A stretch of 64,000 nt of DNA from positions 335,502-399,501 of the forward strand of contig NMRB01000017.1 in NCBI GenBank assembly GCA_002633025.1. The letters are read 5' to 3'. The position numbers and the translations under genes are program-made. Below the pieces are notes generated by a model. That model had not been told where the DNA came from. It made no database searches and worked only from the letters and a program-made list of their open reading frames with translations. Shown here one piece after another: positions 22,201 through 32,491 of this stretch; the first letter of the stretch is position 1, and the number at the start of each line of letters is the position of its first letter. Origin of the DNA: Notospermus geniculatus. Its lineage: Eukaryota; Nemertea; Pilidiophora; Heteronemertea; Lineidae.

Positions 22201-24794
22201 GGTCGAGTCTGCAAGACAGCATATTTACTTGCGGAAACGACCGTCGTTTCTGCAAGACGAAATTCATCAGCTGGGCGCCAGGGTTCATATTCATAAACAT
22301 ACATGTACCTTGGAGGAATTATCTGTCAGTATAATTCCTCCAAGCATGTACTTAAGTCAAAGTGTGATACTTATCTTTTGTGTTGAACAAAGGATAAATA
22401 TCACACTTAGACTTAAGTAGCTTTATGAATATGGGCCCAGGCGCTTGGACCTCTTGTTCAATTTAGACGAAGACAACAGTTATTCGTGCTCGGTCAAAAC
22501 CTGGAGGATCGTCCAAGGTCAAAATTTCAGTGTCCTTCCAGTCCCAACAAATTTCCACCCCGTCTGTTTGAAACAGACGGGGTGGAAATTTGTTGGCACA
22601 GGCTTGGAGGAATTATACTGACTGATCAGTATAATTCCTCCAAGGCACAGGTTTGATCGAATCTAATGCCCCACCCTCCTGATGTTCTCCTATATTGTGT
22701 CACAGGATTAAAGGGTCTTGGTCTCTCTAGGGTGGACCAGAGAAAGTGTCCCTCGAACAATAGCATTTCTATTGTTTCCCTATTGTTCGAGGGGGTATAC
22801 GGTAAAAAAGGTACAGATAAAAAAGGTATAGGTAAAAAAGGTACGGTAAAAAAGGTACTGGTAAAAAAGGTACAATTCGGAGATGACCCTTCGTATTATC
22901 ATTTTGTGTCTTTCTTTGTGCTTTTTATAGGATATTGGTGGGGGAAATCACAAATCATGGGACAATAGATTCTTTTACACAGGGACAGAAACTCCGACTG
23001 ACTGGAGTTAAAAGAATCAGTTAGTTATTTCATTTTTCCGTCAGGGCCGACGCTACAGCATTATAATTGACCATGGCAAGTACGGAGGAGGCCATCACAA
23101 GCTACTCATGTTCCTCACTTGGATGGGGTTTTTTACTTGCCCTTGCAAAGACACAAGGCACCACGGCTTACTGTCCCATGCGACGGACTGAAGAGCCGGG
23201 AATTAAATTCCATATGGCCCGGGCTGGATTCGAACCCGGGACCTGCCGCTTGCTAAGAGGACGTGATAACCACTACGCTATCAGGCTCCTCAAAAGAATC
23301 AGTTATGTTCGGGGGGAAATGTGCAGTAGTTGATATTGACTAAAAATCCTTCATGTTCTCATTTCAGAAAACAGCTCGGGTTGATCTCATGGAAATGATT
23401 CCCGAGGGCGAAACATCGGACACAATCATGCCAATTGGGGAATATGTAAACGATCACATTCTGCCCGAATATTCTGGATCCGGAGGCGTGCAGTTTCCAG
23501 TGGAATATAGTCATGAAGAACCACTCAATGAGGGGGTGAGTCGATTTTGCTCCACTTAAAGGGCCTCTAGAGGCAGCCCAGCATGGCTGGGGAAAACCAC
23601 GGGGAAAACCCAGGTTCAATACCTCGTACTGGTGATTAACGTTAAAGTGGCGCCGCCTAGCTGAAGAACCGGTACTGATAGTAGCCTAATGGCGAGCTGC
23701 CTCTAGAGGCCCTTTAAAACCAATATCCTTGGACCCTTATTTTGGGCGGTCAATTCCTTTTTACTCGGCACTTTTTGACGGCTCGAGGAGGTTTGCACCT
23801 TTTTTCAAATCAGAGGACAACCATTCGAGCAGGATCGCCATGAATCTCAATTAAAATGGAGTGAACATTCACTCCTTTTGCAGTGAACTTTGTCACTCCA
23901 CACATGGAGCCATCTTGTTGGAATCCAATACAGAGTGATCAGTTTTCGTTGAATTTAGAGCATACATGTAGTTGCATTCATTTCATAGAGCTGCATCTTT
24001 GGAAGGACTGGAGAAACTAATGATTGTGTAATATTTCAGACATTCTACAGATCCACTGTGCGATTCCTTCCACAGTTGAAGGCCCATGTTAAAGTCATTC
24101 TACAGATGGAGAAAGAGCATAACCGGGAGCGTAACAAGGAAACGCCCGAACTCCAGGAACAACTGGAAAAATTTTACCACACGATCCATGACCTCAAGAA
24201 TGCTCTAGATGTTGTATGTAGTATTTTATATCCATAGTGTCCAAGATGATGTGTCGCTAGGCTCCATTTTGAATTCCAACTTACATTGTACCATATTACC
24301 GTACGCTCTTATTATATTGTATCTCACAGAATCATGAATGTTCAGGTAACCATGAACATTGGCATCCCAGCAACGTGCCACTCCACACGTGACACATGTA
24401 GGTACACGTGTAACATTTCCTAGTGTTCCCCATGTCTCAGTGTTTCCATACAATAGAACTAGAGTAGGACTAGTCAATGGATATACTTGAGAAACCTGTC
24501 ACTCGCCAAGGTTTCCCAATGCAATAAGTAGAGACACGGAGAAATGGGAACACTTTGGCACCTCAAACCTGTTTATTTCTAATGATAGGGTTGCCAGAGC
24601 ATTCATTTGCAAACAACCATGTCTCTTTCATTTTTTTGTAGGCACTTGGTCAAGGTGTTACAAACACATCTGATGGTACTCCTGCTGCCCCTCCGATGCC
24701 CCAGGGAATCCATGGAAAGAAGTACTATTTGGCTGTGGTTCATCACATCAAGTCTGCGACGGAGGCTATGCAAAAAACTTATCAGGACCTTTAA
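19248..24794 (+). CDS. Unrecognised 189-aa soluble protein, four exons
   Basis: Exons 19248-19322, 23368-23535, 24040-24213 and 24642-24794 join in phase 0 with standard donors (GTAAGT, GTGAGT, GTATGT) and acceptors, and run from ATG to TAA. The protein starts MSDATRISTHMEEVVTEAAS and is mostly acidic and helical. Exon 3 carries a charged helical stretch (KVILQMEKEHNRERNKE) and exon 4 a Pro-rich loop (TPAAPPMPQG) before a terminal helix ending MQKTYQDL. There is no signal peptide, membrane segment or cysteine-rich motif. I do not recognise the family; a small helical-bundle subunit of a larger complex is a guess. Exons 1 and 2 are separated by 4 kb packed with mobile elements. A possible poly(A) signal, AATAAA, lies near 25165. 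Coding status is well supported by frame and splice agreement. Confidence 0.75.
19435..19580 (+). mobile_element. tRNA-derived SINE
   Basis: An A-box-like TGTAGTGGTTCGGGTC and a B-box GGCTTCGAATCCC stand at tRNA spacing, with a non-tRNA body after them. The cloverleaf does not close into a proper acceptor stem, so this is a SINE head rather than a functional tRNA gene. It lies in intron 1 of the 189-aa gene. Confidence 0.7.
20405..20495 (+). mobile_element. tRNA-like (Ser-like) SINE head
   Basis: CATCGGCCAAGTGGTTAGCG and GAGGTTCGAATCTCG resemble A and B boxes with a long variable-arm-like middle. The 3' end lacks a matching acceptor stem and runs into T-rich sequence. Most likely a SINE remnant; a degenerate tRNA-Ser gene is the alternative. 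Confidence 0.55.
20700..20940. repeat. Tandem ~84-bp repeat with TACACGGATCCGTGTA palindromes
   Basis: Three units of 84-85 bases each carry two copies of the 16-bp palindrome TACACGGATCCGTGTA, or close variants, separated by GGCGAATGTTGCCGCC. A related pair, ATCTCCGTGTAC and GTACACGGAGA, stands apart at 20143-20183. Open frames through the array are a product of the repeat. Confidence 0.85.
21670..21840. mobile_element. MITE family B copy 2
   Basis: The element has the same AAGCGGGTGATC end and GCGATTTTGGCTTGAG interior as 17688-17809. The two halves pair over more than 50 bases (GGTTGCATTCCC with GGGAATGCAACC), making this copy the better-preserved foldback. Confidence 0.8.
22281..22438. 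mobile_element. Foldback with TATTCATAAA ends, carrying a nested mini-palindrome
   Basis: The ends GGGTTCATATTCATAAA and CTTTATGAATATGGGCCC are inverted, as are the inner ACTTAAGTC and GACTTAAGT parts. The mini-palindrome CTTGGAGGAATTA (22309-22344) lies in the left arm only. It is homologous to the host element at 47325-47553. Confidence 0.85.
22544..22596. repeat. Perfect 26-bp hairpin
   Basis: CCAACAAATTTCCACCCCGT (first 20 of 26) is followed, after a single central base, by the exact inverse ending in TTTGTTGG. Perfect pairing with a 1-nt centre implies recent origin or selection for structure. It belongs to no other family seen here. Confidence 0.85.
22603..22644. repeat. Mini-palindrome CTTGGAGGAATTA, longest copy
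   Basis: This 42-base element is a perfect palindrome by eye, with arms CTTGGAGGAATTATACTGA and TCAGTATAATTCCTCCAAG. It is the third copy of the family at 8730 and 22309. Confidence 0.85.
22750..22793. repeat. Short hairpin CCCTCGAACAATAG
   Basis: Inverted arms CCCTCGAACAATAG and CTATTGTTCGAGGG with a 16-base loop that itself contains another ATTGTTT. It lies directly before the AAAAAAGGTA tandem repeat. Confidence 0.7.
22797..22875. repeat. AAAAAAGGTA short tandem repeat
   Basis: Five units of 14-16 bases of the form GGTA(CAG/TAG/CG/CTG)TAAAAAA lie in line. It is a simple minisatellite in intron 1 of the 189-aa gene. Confidence 0.8.
23060..23290 (-). mobile_element. tRNA-derived SINE, family C copy 1
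   Basis: Read on the minus strand, a head with GCGTAGTGGTTATCACGTCC (A box) and GGGTTCGAATCC (B box) is followed by a body containing the complement of CTCACTTGGATGGGGTTTT. A second copy with the same body lies at 40165-40405. The copy ends 78 bases before exon 2 of the 189-aa gene. Confidence 0.8.
23556..23717. mobile_element. MITE with TTAAAGGGCCTCTAGAGG ends
   Basis: The ends TTAAAGGGCCTCTAGAGGCAGC and its inverse are exact over about 20 bases; CTCTAGAG is itself palindromic. It lies 20 bases after the exon 2 donor of the 189-aa gene. TTAA at the ends may be the target site. Confidence 0.85.
24393..24575. mobile_element. Diverged relative of the 9349 MITE
   Basis: ACACGTGTAACATTTCCTAG followed by TGTTCCCCATGTCTCAGTGTT matches the left part of the element at 9349, and the right end GGAACACTTTGGCA..ACCTGTTTA resembles its right part. 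Ends are degraded, so the boundaries are approximate. Confidence 0.45.
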
Positions 24795-25441
24795 CTTGTA
24801 GATGGAGACTGCTGATTTTATCCAAGACATATGCTTTTTAAATAACAGGCGTGGTGGCTTGGCCTTCATCGAATTGCCCTCTCAAAGACTAATGTTGAAT
24901 TGATGATGCTTTCATATCCGAGTAGCTGAAAAACAATTGGACAAAGACCACTCTCAGAAAAGAGAGGTTCCAATACTGTAGTTCACAGTATTGGCGATTC
25001 ACTTTGACCACCTGGTGATGTGTTCGAGAGACTTCTATGCATGATATGTGAACCCTTCATACTTAATCTAGCATTTCATATTTGACTTATATTTCTGATA
25101 ACGATGTATTTGAAGTGTACAGAGAACTGCAGAGTGACATTATTAAATATGCTATTTACTTGAAATAAAAACATATTTTGAAAAGTACAAGTAGCTGAGT
25201 ACAGGCCAGAAACCAGTCCTTCTAAAATACCATGGTGTATACAGATGGAAGTAAAACACACAAGGAAGTGGGACAGATCTCCCACATTCTCCATAGTTTC
25301 CTGAATACTTTTTCAATTCCAGTAATTTCCTGCTTATTGGCCATTTAATGCTTCCGAGAAATTGATCTTCCCCGAGTTCACATCATGCTTCTGATATCAA
25401 GTGTCATAAATGCACTTCGGCAGACGTCTAAAAACGTTTTC
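24795..25441. other. 3' intergenic space between convergent genes
   Basis: The plus-strand 189-aa gene ends at 24794 and minus-strand DDX18 ends at 25442, so this stretch holds both 3' UTRs. An AATAAA at about 25165 suits the plus gene. No repeat or further gene is visible. Confidence 0.55.
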
Positions 25442-28400
25442 TCATCTGGAGAATTTTTTGCTGCCTTTGTCAATATGTTTATAAATTTTCGCCTTCTCGA
25501 CTTTTTTCTTATTTGAATATCCAAATCCACCACCTCCACCCCGCTTCTTGATCTTGAATCCTTTGCTGCTGTGAACGTCTGCAAGAAGGTCAAGGTCAAC
25601 GAACAAAGTACAAGGAACCTAATGGAACGAACTGATCAAATCTATTCCATGAACTTCCTGAGAAGATTCCCACAGAGATCAATGTATGTTTCACATGAAC
25701 TTCTTAAGAAGTCTCTCATAGCAGAAAATGCATATTATAAAAGGATACTGAGGTCAACATAAGGTGGCACTTTGAATCCAAATGATGAAGCTGTCTTCGT
25801 GAGGTCAACCTTGTTGACATCAAAAATGGTCTTCAGACTGTGCGAGGCATAAGCTCTGATATAACCCTTGTAGGCATCCTGGGCAGACCGGTGAAGGAAG
25901 TAGTTCTTTTCTATCAATTTCTCCAGCTGGAAAAATGAGGGAAAAGACATGGGTGATATGAATAAAAGCTAGCAAATGCTTTTACTTCAGATTTCTACAG
26001 CATAGCATAGTGCATTATTACTGCAAAATTCAAGTAAAAGCATTTACTAGTCTTTATTCATCCGACCCCTTGCTTGCGTAGGAGACAGTTAGCTCTATGT
26101 TAACAGGAACACAACTGAAAGTCAGAGGATGACAGTGGTGCTCATACAGGAAGGTAAAGGGACACATTGGCTGGTATTCATAAAGGTTAGCAAATGCTTT
26201 TACTTAAGATTTACACAGCGAGGTCCAACATAAGTGTAGTACAATACTTGAAGTAAAAGCATTTGTTAGGTTTGTGAATATCAGCCATTGAATAGCGGTT
26301 CTATAGAGGTTCTTCACGTGACATCACAGCTCCAAATATCCGCCATATTGGCCGTCAAATCACGCAATGTCACAGCATCAACACAGCGTTTTTGACGTGG
26401 TTTGTACATTGTCGGCATTCATCGGACCTCTTCTACACTGTTCTACAGCAAGCCGGATGGACGATTCGCTTTGTCTTCAACACGGTTTTCACACCAGACC
26501 GACTACTTATGCTCAGAAACTGTGAGAGGTAAAGTGATTTGTTGAGTGGTATGCGCCCAGTGGTCTGTACGGGCCGCTGAATGTTCGAACCGAGAACAAG
26601 ATAGCAGCCTCCAGGCTTCATTTTGACGGCCAGTATGGCGGCCGTGTGACGTCAGTGAAGAACCTCTATTGAGTTTACTCCAAAATTTCTCCAGAGATTT
26701 CTCAATCAATACCTTAGAATGTGTGAAAATGTTCACTAAAGAATGCCATCTGCTTGGAGGGCAATATCATCTGACAGATATTTCCCGTGAGATGGAATGA
26801 AAATTATTCTCCTGACAAAATCTGAAACTAACCTGAGGCTGAATGTTGGAAATCTTGCTCCATGAGAAGTCAAATTCATGCAAGGGGACCCTTGACTGCT
26901 TCAGGAAGCGTAAGAAACCCAACTCTTCAGGAGTCAAAATTAACAAGGCGTGGCCAATCCCTCCTTCCCCTCTGGCAGTTCGACCAACACGATGGATATA
27001 TTCCTGGAGAGATCGTATAACATTAGTTAGAACTGCACAAAAGATACACAATACAGAAGTGGTGTACTTAACTTAAGTTCTTTTATGAATGTGGACCCTG
27101 ATATCCAATGCCGACTTTCCTTGCCATATTTTATTTTATTTTCTATTATTGGTACCTTAGGATCATCTGGTGGATCATACTGGACAATCCAGTCAACAGC
27201 CGGGATGTCCAGTCCACGGGCTGCAACATCAGTACAAAGCAAGATGGCTTCCTTGGCGTTACAGAACTGGAAGAATGTCTGTGTTCTCTTGGCTTGCTTT
27301 TGTTTCCCCTGAAAGATGGACAGGAAATAGTAGAATGGCTGAAAAATAAGTCAGTTCAATTGGAATTTCCTGATTGTTTTCACAGCTGCAGTATTTTGGC
27401 ATACTTATCAAATACCCATGCCAAGATACACTGGCATCTTCTGTTACATACATGTCCAAGTCTCTAGTACTAGTTTTCATTGTAAATGAAATTACGGTAT
27501 ATGGTCCCGACTCAAGTTTTCTGTGTGGTTGTCAGTGAGGTTCATGGTTCAAAAGAAGCAATCATAACTGAAAGCTTGATGAATTACTCACATGAATACA
27601 CATAACAGGCAAGTCGATGTAGTTGAGGAGTTCATTGTGGTATTTCACTGACATACAAGAACTGAAGAAAACCATGACTTTTTTCTTTCGATTCTTCTTA
27701 AGGAATGTAAACAGGAGAAGAAAACGCTTTTCCACGGGACAAACAACATAACCCTGGAAGAGAGGACTTGGGATTTATAGATACTCATAGGTCTCATTAG
27801 TTTTCAGCGTTAAAATGTGACAAGGAAACTGCAACTACTTTGAATGATACTAACCTGTTCTAAGCCTTCAACAGTGGCTGCATCCTTCTTGTCATCCACT
27901 CCGACATAAAGTGGCTCTTTCTTTAACGACATCTTCATCAGATCTTCTGTTTTTCGGGTCTGTGTGGCTGAGAACAACATCGTCTGCCTCCTCTCTGAAA
28001 CAGAATCAATAATCATCAACAAATATGCAGGGCACTTCATCACTCAACCACCGATTCGTACTCAGCATTAAGATTATAGATTACGCTGAGTACTGGGCCC
28101 AATGGAGATCATGCATATTACCATTATAGGACTGAAACATAGCCTGTTTGGTTTGGGTGCTGAAAAAATGAATGACAACTTACTTGGCAGTAACTTGATA
28201 ATCTGTTTCATCTCCTCCTCAAAACCAATATCCAGAATCCTATCGGCTTCATCAATGATAAGGCATTGAAGGTTCTTATACATGAACTCTGCTGTATTCT
28301 GCATGTGGTCAAGCAGACGACCAGGCGTGGCAACCAGGAAGTTGATTCCCCGTGACAGTTTCTTGGCTTCCTCAGCCCGGTTAGCTCCTCCCATAACCAG

Positions 28401-30662
28401 TCCGTACGTATGACAATGGTGCTGAAGTACCTCTTTTAGAACACCAAAAGTCTGCATCGACAACTCTCTAGTTGGGGAAATGATGATACAACCAGTACCT
28501 AGGAGAGAAAACCCTCAGATCGATGAAATGGCAGATTTAAGGGCTCATTTTACTCGTAATTTCAATCTATCTGAAGGAGAGGGCACTTGAATACAGGACA
28601 AATTTAGCTTGATATCTCCTGTCAAAGGCCAACAAAGAAGTCCTCAAAGAAACTCCAGAATTGCGATACCGTAATACACCTACCATTTCTTGGCATGAAC
28701 TTTAATTTATACAGGAGTTCAACTGCTGGGATCAAGAAAGCAAGTGTTTTTCCACTCCCAGTTTTTGCAGCACCCATAAGATCTCTGAAATGGAAGATGA
28801 CGTCACTGATGGTTTTGTAATCTTGCAAATTTTCTACCATCTGAATAGAAATTGCAAAGTGTCTACAAGAATGTGGTCGTGTATAGTAAACAATTTCCCA
28901 ATGCAAAATCCAATACTTGCCTTCCCTCCAGAAGATGTGGTATAGATTTAGCCTGAATCTCAGTCATATGTGTAAAGCCCATGTCTCTAATCCCATTCAA
29001 TGTACTTTCGCTGACACTGCCAGCTAATGACTCAAATGACGTGTCAGTGATTATACTCATTCCAAGTGAACTGCCAGGAACTGAAAAATGATTCAACAAA
29101 CAGGTAAATATCATCAAAGTTCGTTTGTGAAGTGATACAAAATCGAGAGAGCAATTGTTTACTGCAGGCAACCATCACTGAATGAGGAGTGCTTTCCATT
29201 TCAATTAAACACTTACGCTGTGATTCCACCCCATTGTTTTCATCACCTTCCTTCTCTTCTATGGAATTGGCACTTTCCTCATCCTCCTCATTTTGTGACC
29301 TCTTCTTCTTTTTCTTTTTCTTCTTAGCTGTGAAGAAAATGGATATTATAATCACTAAAACTCTATTTATCGAATTATTCATACATGGTGCCTTGGAATG
29401 TATAACAATGTAGCTGCCCACAACTGCTCCTCTTATTACACATGATATGCAATAATACAACTTGATGTTACTCCTTTTTGGTGCAGCTTTCTCCGTTCTC
29501 TGTTACCATTTCTCTCAATTGTCCCTTAAAGTAAAAGCTTACACTGTGAAACTGTTCTACTTTCTTCATCTACAGAGCTGGTACCTTCAGCCTCCACCAC
29601 ATTTTCTGCCACCACTTTCTTCTTCTTTTTCTTTGGTTCAGCTGTTAAGGGAAAAATTTTCTTGTTCCATTAGTCATACTTCAAACTACATGTACCGGTA
29701 CCGGTATGTCATAAGAACACGATGACAGCATATGTATGAGGTCCACACAATGGCTGAGAAACAACAAAGTACTATGTGTGTTTTTAGTGCAATGTAATTA
29801 ATGGAAATGGCAAGTGAAATGGTAAGGATGACACAACTCACCCAGATCCCCTTCTTCAATCAAATCAGGCTTTCTCTTCTTTCTCTTCATTCGTTTATCT
29901 TCTTCTTGGGAATCAGAGGTTTCATCAGTTGGTACTGGGGTTTCTGAATCTGGAGGAGAAATGAAAACTGAAATCAATGTTTACGGTCTTCAATTGATTT
30001 CGGCCTATATCACTGTTAACTGAGCTGATCAGATCATCACAGACACAGTAAGGAAGTTTTGACAATGGGCAAGTAGGCCTAGTGATTTTATTCTTGTCAC
30101 CCACAATATCAATTTTTACCTTCATCCTCCTGACCACTGCCTTCCTGGAAATTCTTTTTCATTTGCTGCTTTTTCTTCTTTAATTTCAATGACCTCTTTC
30201 TCAATTCTGCAGGTAAAGAAGAATGATCTGATGATTACCCCATAGAGGCCTATATGCATGAATTAGACAAAGTTCACTGGCGTACGGATCCAGTCCGTTT
30301 TCAGTCCATTCGCGTTTGTCCCTAGTTTTCTGGATACGACAACGCAAAAGTCTTGATCTATAATTTTATTTTGCTGACCTGAAACGGACAAAATCCGTGT
30401 GCCAATGAACCTTGCTTTAAGCCAGCAAGTGATGGAGTAGGCCTAGGATAGGTCAAAAGATGAAGAGTATGTGCGGGTAGGCCAACCCGGCCCACCACAG
30501 CATATTGCAGGCCTACGTCTACGATTACGTGCTTAAATGTACACGACCTGCATGCAGTGCTGGTGTGGTGCATGCCATGTGTTAATATTTTCTGGATGAG
30601 AGTTTAATTTCCATCAAACCATGACCCACGGAAAATCACGCCTTACGTTCAAGAGATGCCAT
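25442..30662 (-). CDS. DDX18: DDX18, nucleolar DEAD-box RNA helicase
   Basis: DDX18 (yeast Has1) is an ATP-dependent RNA helicase for ribosome assembly in the nucleolus (family knowledge). Fourteen exons keep frame for 645 aa: 30662-30647, 30206-30120, 29949-29842, 29641-29543, 29327-29217, 29080-28921, 28784-28684, 28498-28184, 27994-27855, 27753-27592, 27308-27156, 27003-26833, 25926-25749, 25578-25442. The lysine-rich N-terminus is followed by the Q motif (GFTHMTEIQ), motif [40 protein letters not shown] and HRVGRTAR. The C-terminus has [11 protein letters not shown] and ends KKFSR. All catalytic motifs are intact. The intron after exon 6 uses a GC donor (GCAAGT at 28920-28915). The first exon is only 16 coding bases; its start is supported by phase and by similarity of [17 protein letters not shown] to the family start. 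Intron 12 holds three foldback elements. Confidence 0.96.
25951..26068. mobile_element. MITE family D copy 1 (AGCAAATGCTTTTACTT)
   Basis: The ends GGGTGATATGAATAAA and TTTATTCATCCGACCC are inverted, with inner arms CTAGCAAATGCTTTTACTT and AAGTAAAAGCATTTACTAG. Related copies lie at 26170, 60392 and 63494. It sits in DDX18 intron 12. Confidence 0.85.
26170..26286. mobile_element. MITE family D copy 2
   Basis: The ends GGCTGGTATTCATAAA and GTGAATATCAGCC are inverted and share the GCAAATGCTTTTACTT arm with the neighbouring copy 100 bases away. It lies in DDX18 intron 12. Confidence 0.85.
26303..26669. mobile_element. MITE with ATAGAGGTTCTTCAC ends
   Basis: The ends ATAGAGGTTCTTCACGTGAC and GTGAAGAACCTCTAT are inverted, with inner GCCATATTGGCCGTCAAA pairing with TTTGACGGCCAGTATGGC. 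It is the third element in DDX18 intron 12. Confidence 0.8.
30272..30410. mobile_element. Foldback element in DDX18 intron 1
   Basis: GTTCACTGGCGTACGGATCC pairs with its diverged inverse ending GTGTGCCAATGAAC, and CCGTTTTCAG pairs with CTGAAACGG. About 139 bases, non-coding. Confidence 0.65.
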
Positions 30663-31035
30663 GCCTGTGTAATTTATCTGCTGATGGGTTGAAAATGCCG
30701 CGATCTCAAATATAGTTGGCAAAATTAGTGAAAATCGTAGACGACCACTCGTGAAACCACCACCACCGCATGCACCACATGCGCAGGGATTCCCCCATTT
30801 TGGTTCCCGAAGCCACCGCTAGGGCTAGAAGGCGTCTAACCAGACTGGTACCCGGTCCCTACAAAGGGCGGCCATATTAGGCAGAAAGCTGCCATATTAT
30901 GACGTCACAGAGGATTCCCCTCTGTACTGGGAAATAGCTTACTTACCTCACATCCCAAAATAGCTAACCAATCAACTGCGACGGTGCAAATAAGGCCAAA
31001 CCAGATCTTATTTTACGTCAAACCAAATCTTATTC

Positions 31036-31146
31036 GTACCGTGACGGTGTGAATAGTGGGCTGCCGATTCTTATTTGTACCGCACCGCGACGGTGTGAAT
31101 AGTGCGCTGCCGATTCTTATTTGTACCATGACGGTGTGAATAGTGT
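31036..31146. repeat. ~50-bp tandem repeat GACGGTGTGAATAGTG
   Basis: Three units begin GACGGTGTGAATAGTG and the first two continue CTGCCGATTCTTATTTGTAC. More diverged copies of TCTTATTYGTAC and ACGGTG extend on both sides (30978-31190). It is a degenerate minisatellite about 400 bases upstream of the DDX18 start. Confidence 0.75.
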
Positions 31147-32183
31147 GTGCAGAATGATTATTCGTCACGGTTCTGCACCGTATGCCGACAATGCGCACTG
31201 CATTCTCTTTTCAGATTCCATTCCAGAAGTTCAAGTTGCTTTTTCTCTGTAGTAATCAATCAACAAATAAAGTTATTTCTCAATTGATTTGTTTCCTTGA
31301 TCCTTCTCCAAGTCCAGTGGAAGGAATCGAAAAATAAACTAAGTCCAATTTTCCAGTTGAAGGAAGAGAAGGGATTAAAGTCCGGTCGAAGGGCCATGGG
31401 AAGGAGAAGTTGAAAAATATACCATCTCCAACATGGGCAAATTTTTCTTTGTTCCTTCCATAGCCCCGTAACTTTGGCAACTGCTGAAAGTTTACGTTTT
31501 CTTCCGTCGCTGTTAACATGGTTAAGACCAATTCGACTGAAGATACGAAGTATCTCTGGGATCGAAAATATTGTGATGTCCAGCATGAAAAGAGTAAGCG
31601 TGTTAAAATGTAGTCGACACATTTCAACCCGCTAAGAAAAAATCCAGACTGCTGGCGTTTACAATACTTGACCTGGAACAGCTTGGTAGAAAACTAAACT
31701 AAACTGAAATGACAAACAAAAACAAAGACAAAATATAAATTAGTAATATTTTGGACTTCATGGCAGACGAGGAGATACATTTCACCACGGCAGTCCAATG
31801 AGTCCATGATCAATCGAGTCCGCTCCAACACATAGGAGCCAGGTAAAGAATTATATTCATGGAGATATGCTGGAAAATTAGCTGGGCATTTATTTTTGAC
31901 TAAGGGTGTACATCGAATGTTTTAAAGAGAAGGGCCAAAAAAATGAACTCGCCATTGTACAGGCAAGTGCAGAGAACATTTTTATTTTAAAAGTGCATGC
32001 ACAAGCAACAAGTAACAATAGACAGAACATCACAAACTATGAAATTCGAAATAAATGTAATACAATGTAACATTAGGTTCTGGTGTGTCAATCAAATGCA
32101 TCCACCATCCCCTGTAGGCCTACCATCATCGAGAAGAATGTGATGATAATCCTATCCTCTCTACCAACACCCAGGGGCGACCA

Positions 32184-32290
32184 CCATGAAACTACGATAG
32201 CACTAACAGCGCCTAACAGAGAAATTCTGTAATGGTAAAAGCCATTGCATACCTCTCTGTTAGGCACTGTTAGTGCTATCGGAGTTTCAT
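32184..32290. mobile_element. Foldback element CATGAAACTACGATAGCACT
   Basis: CATGAAACTACGATAGCACT pairs with AGTGCTATCGGAGTTTCATG, and GCCTAACAGAGA pairs with TCTCTGTTAGGC. The element is about 107 bases and lies downstream of the ASCC3 stop. Confidence 0.8.
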
Positions 32291-32491
32291 GACGGCCCGC
32301 CATATTTCAAGCAACAACATGCAGTATGGCGCAATCCATAATGTACTAATCCATATGTACAATCTATAATGTACTAATAGTATATCACATCATCACTGAT
32401 TATAATTTAATGAGCACCTCCACACATATTCATAATCTACTAAATATCTGTCTCTCAGACTGCCACACCCTCAATCACAGTCACTAAATCT

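Larger units (their letters stand above)
30663..32491. other. Region between DDX18 start and ASCC3 stop
   Basis: It should contain the DDX18 promoter and the ASCC3 3' UTR, both on the minus strand. TTTTATTT at about 31979, read on the minus strand, could supply an AATAAA for ASCC3. Minus-strand open frames at 31627-31260 are overlapping, end in low-complexity sequence and match no family I know; I do not call a gene. A tandem repeat (31036) and a foldback (32184) are listed separately. Confidence 0.5.

Noticed and set aside
23213-23290. Possible functional tRNA gene on the minus strand
   Set aside because: Good A and B boxes, but the acceptor stem does not close and the body is shared with the copy at 40165-40405; it is a SINE.
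31260-31627. Overlapping minus-strand frames of 115-120 aa considered as a mitochondrial ribosomal protein fragment
   Set aside because: No motif of that or any other family could be matched, and two frames compete; left as non-coding.
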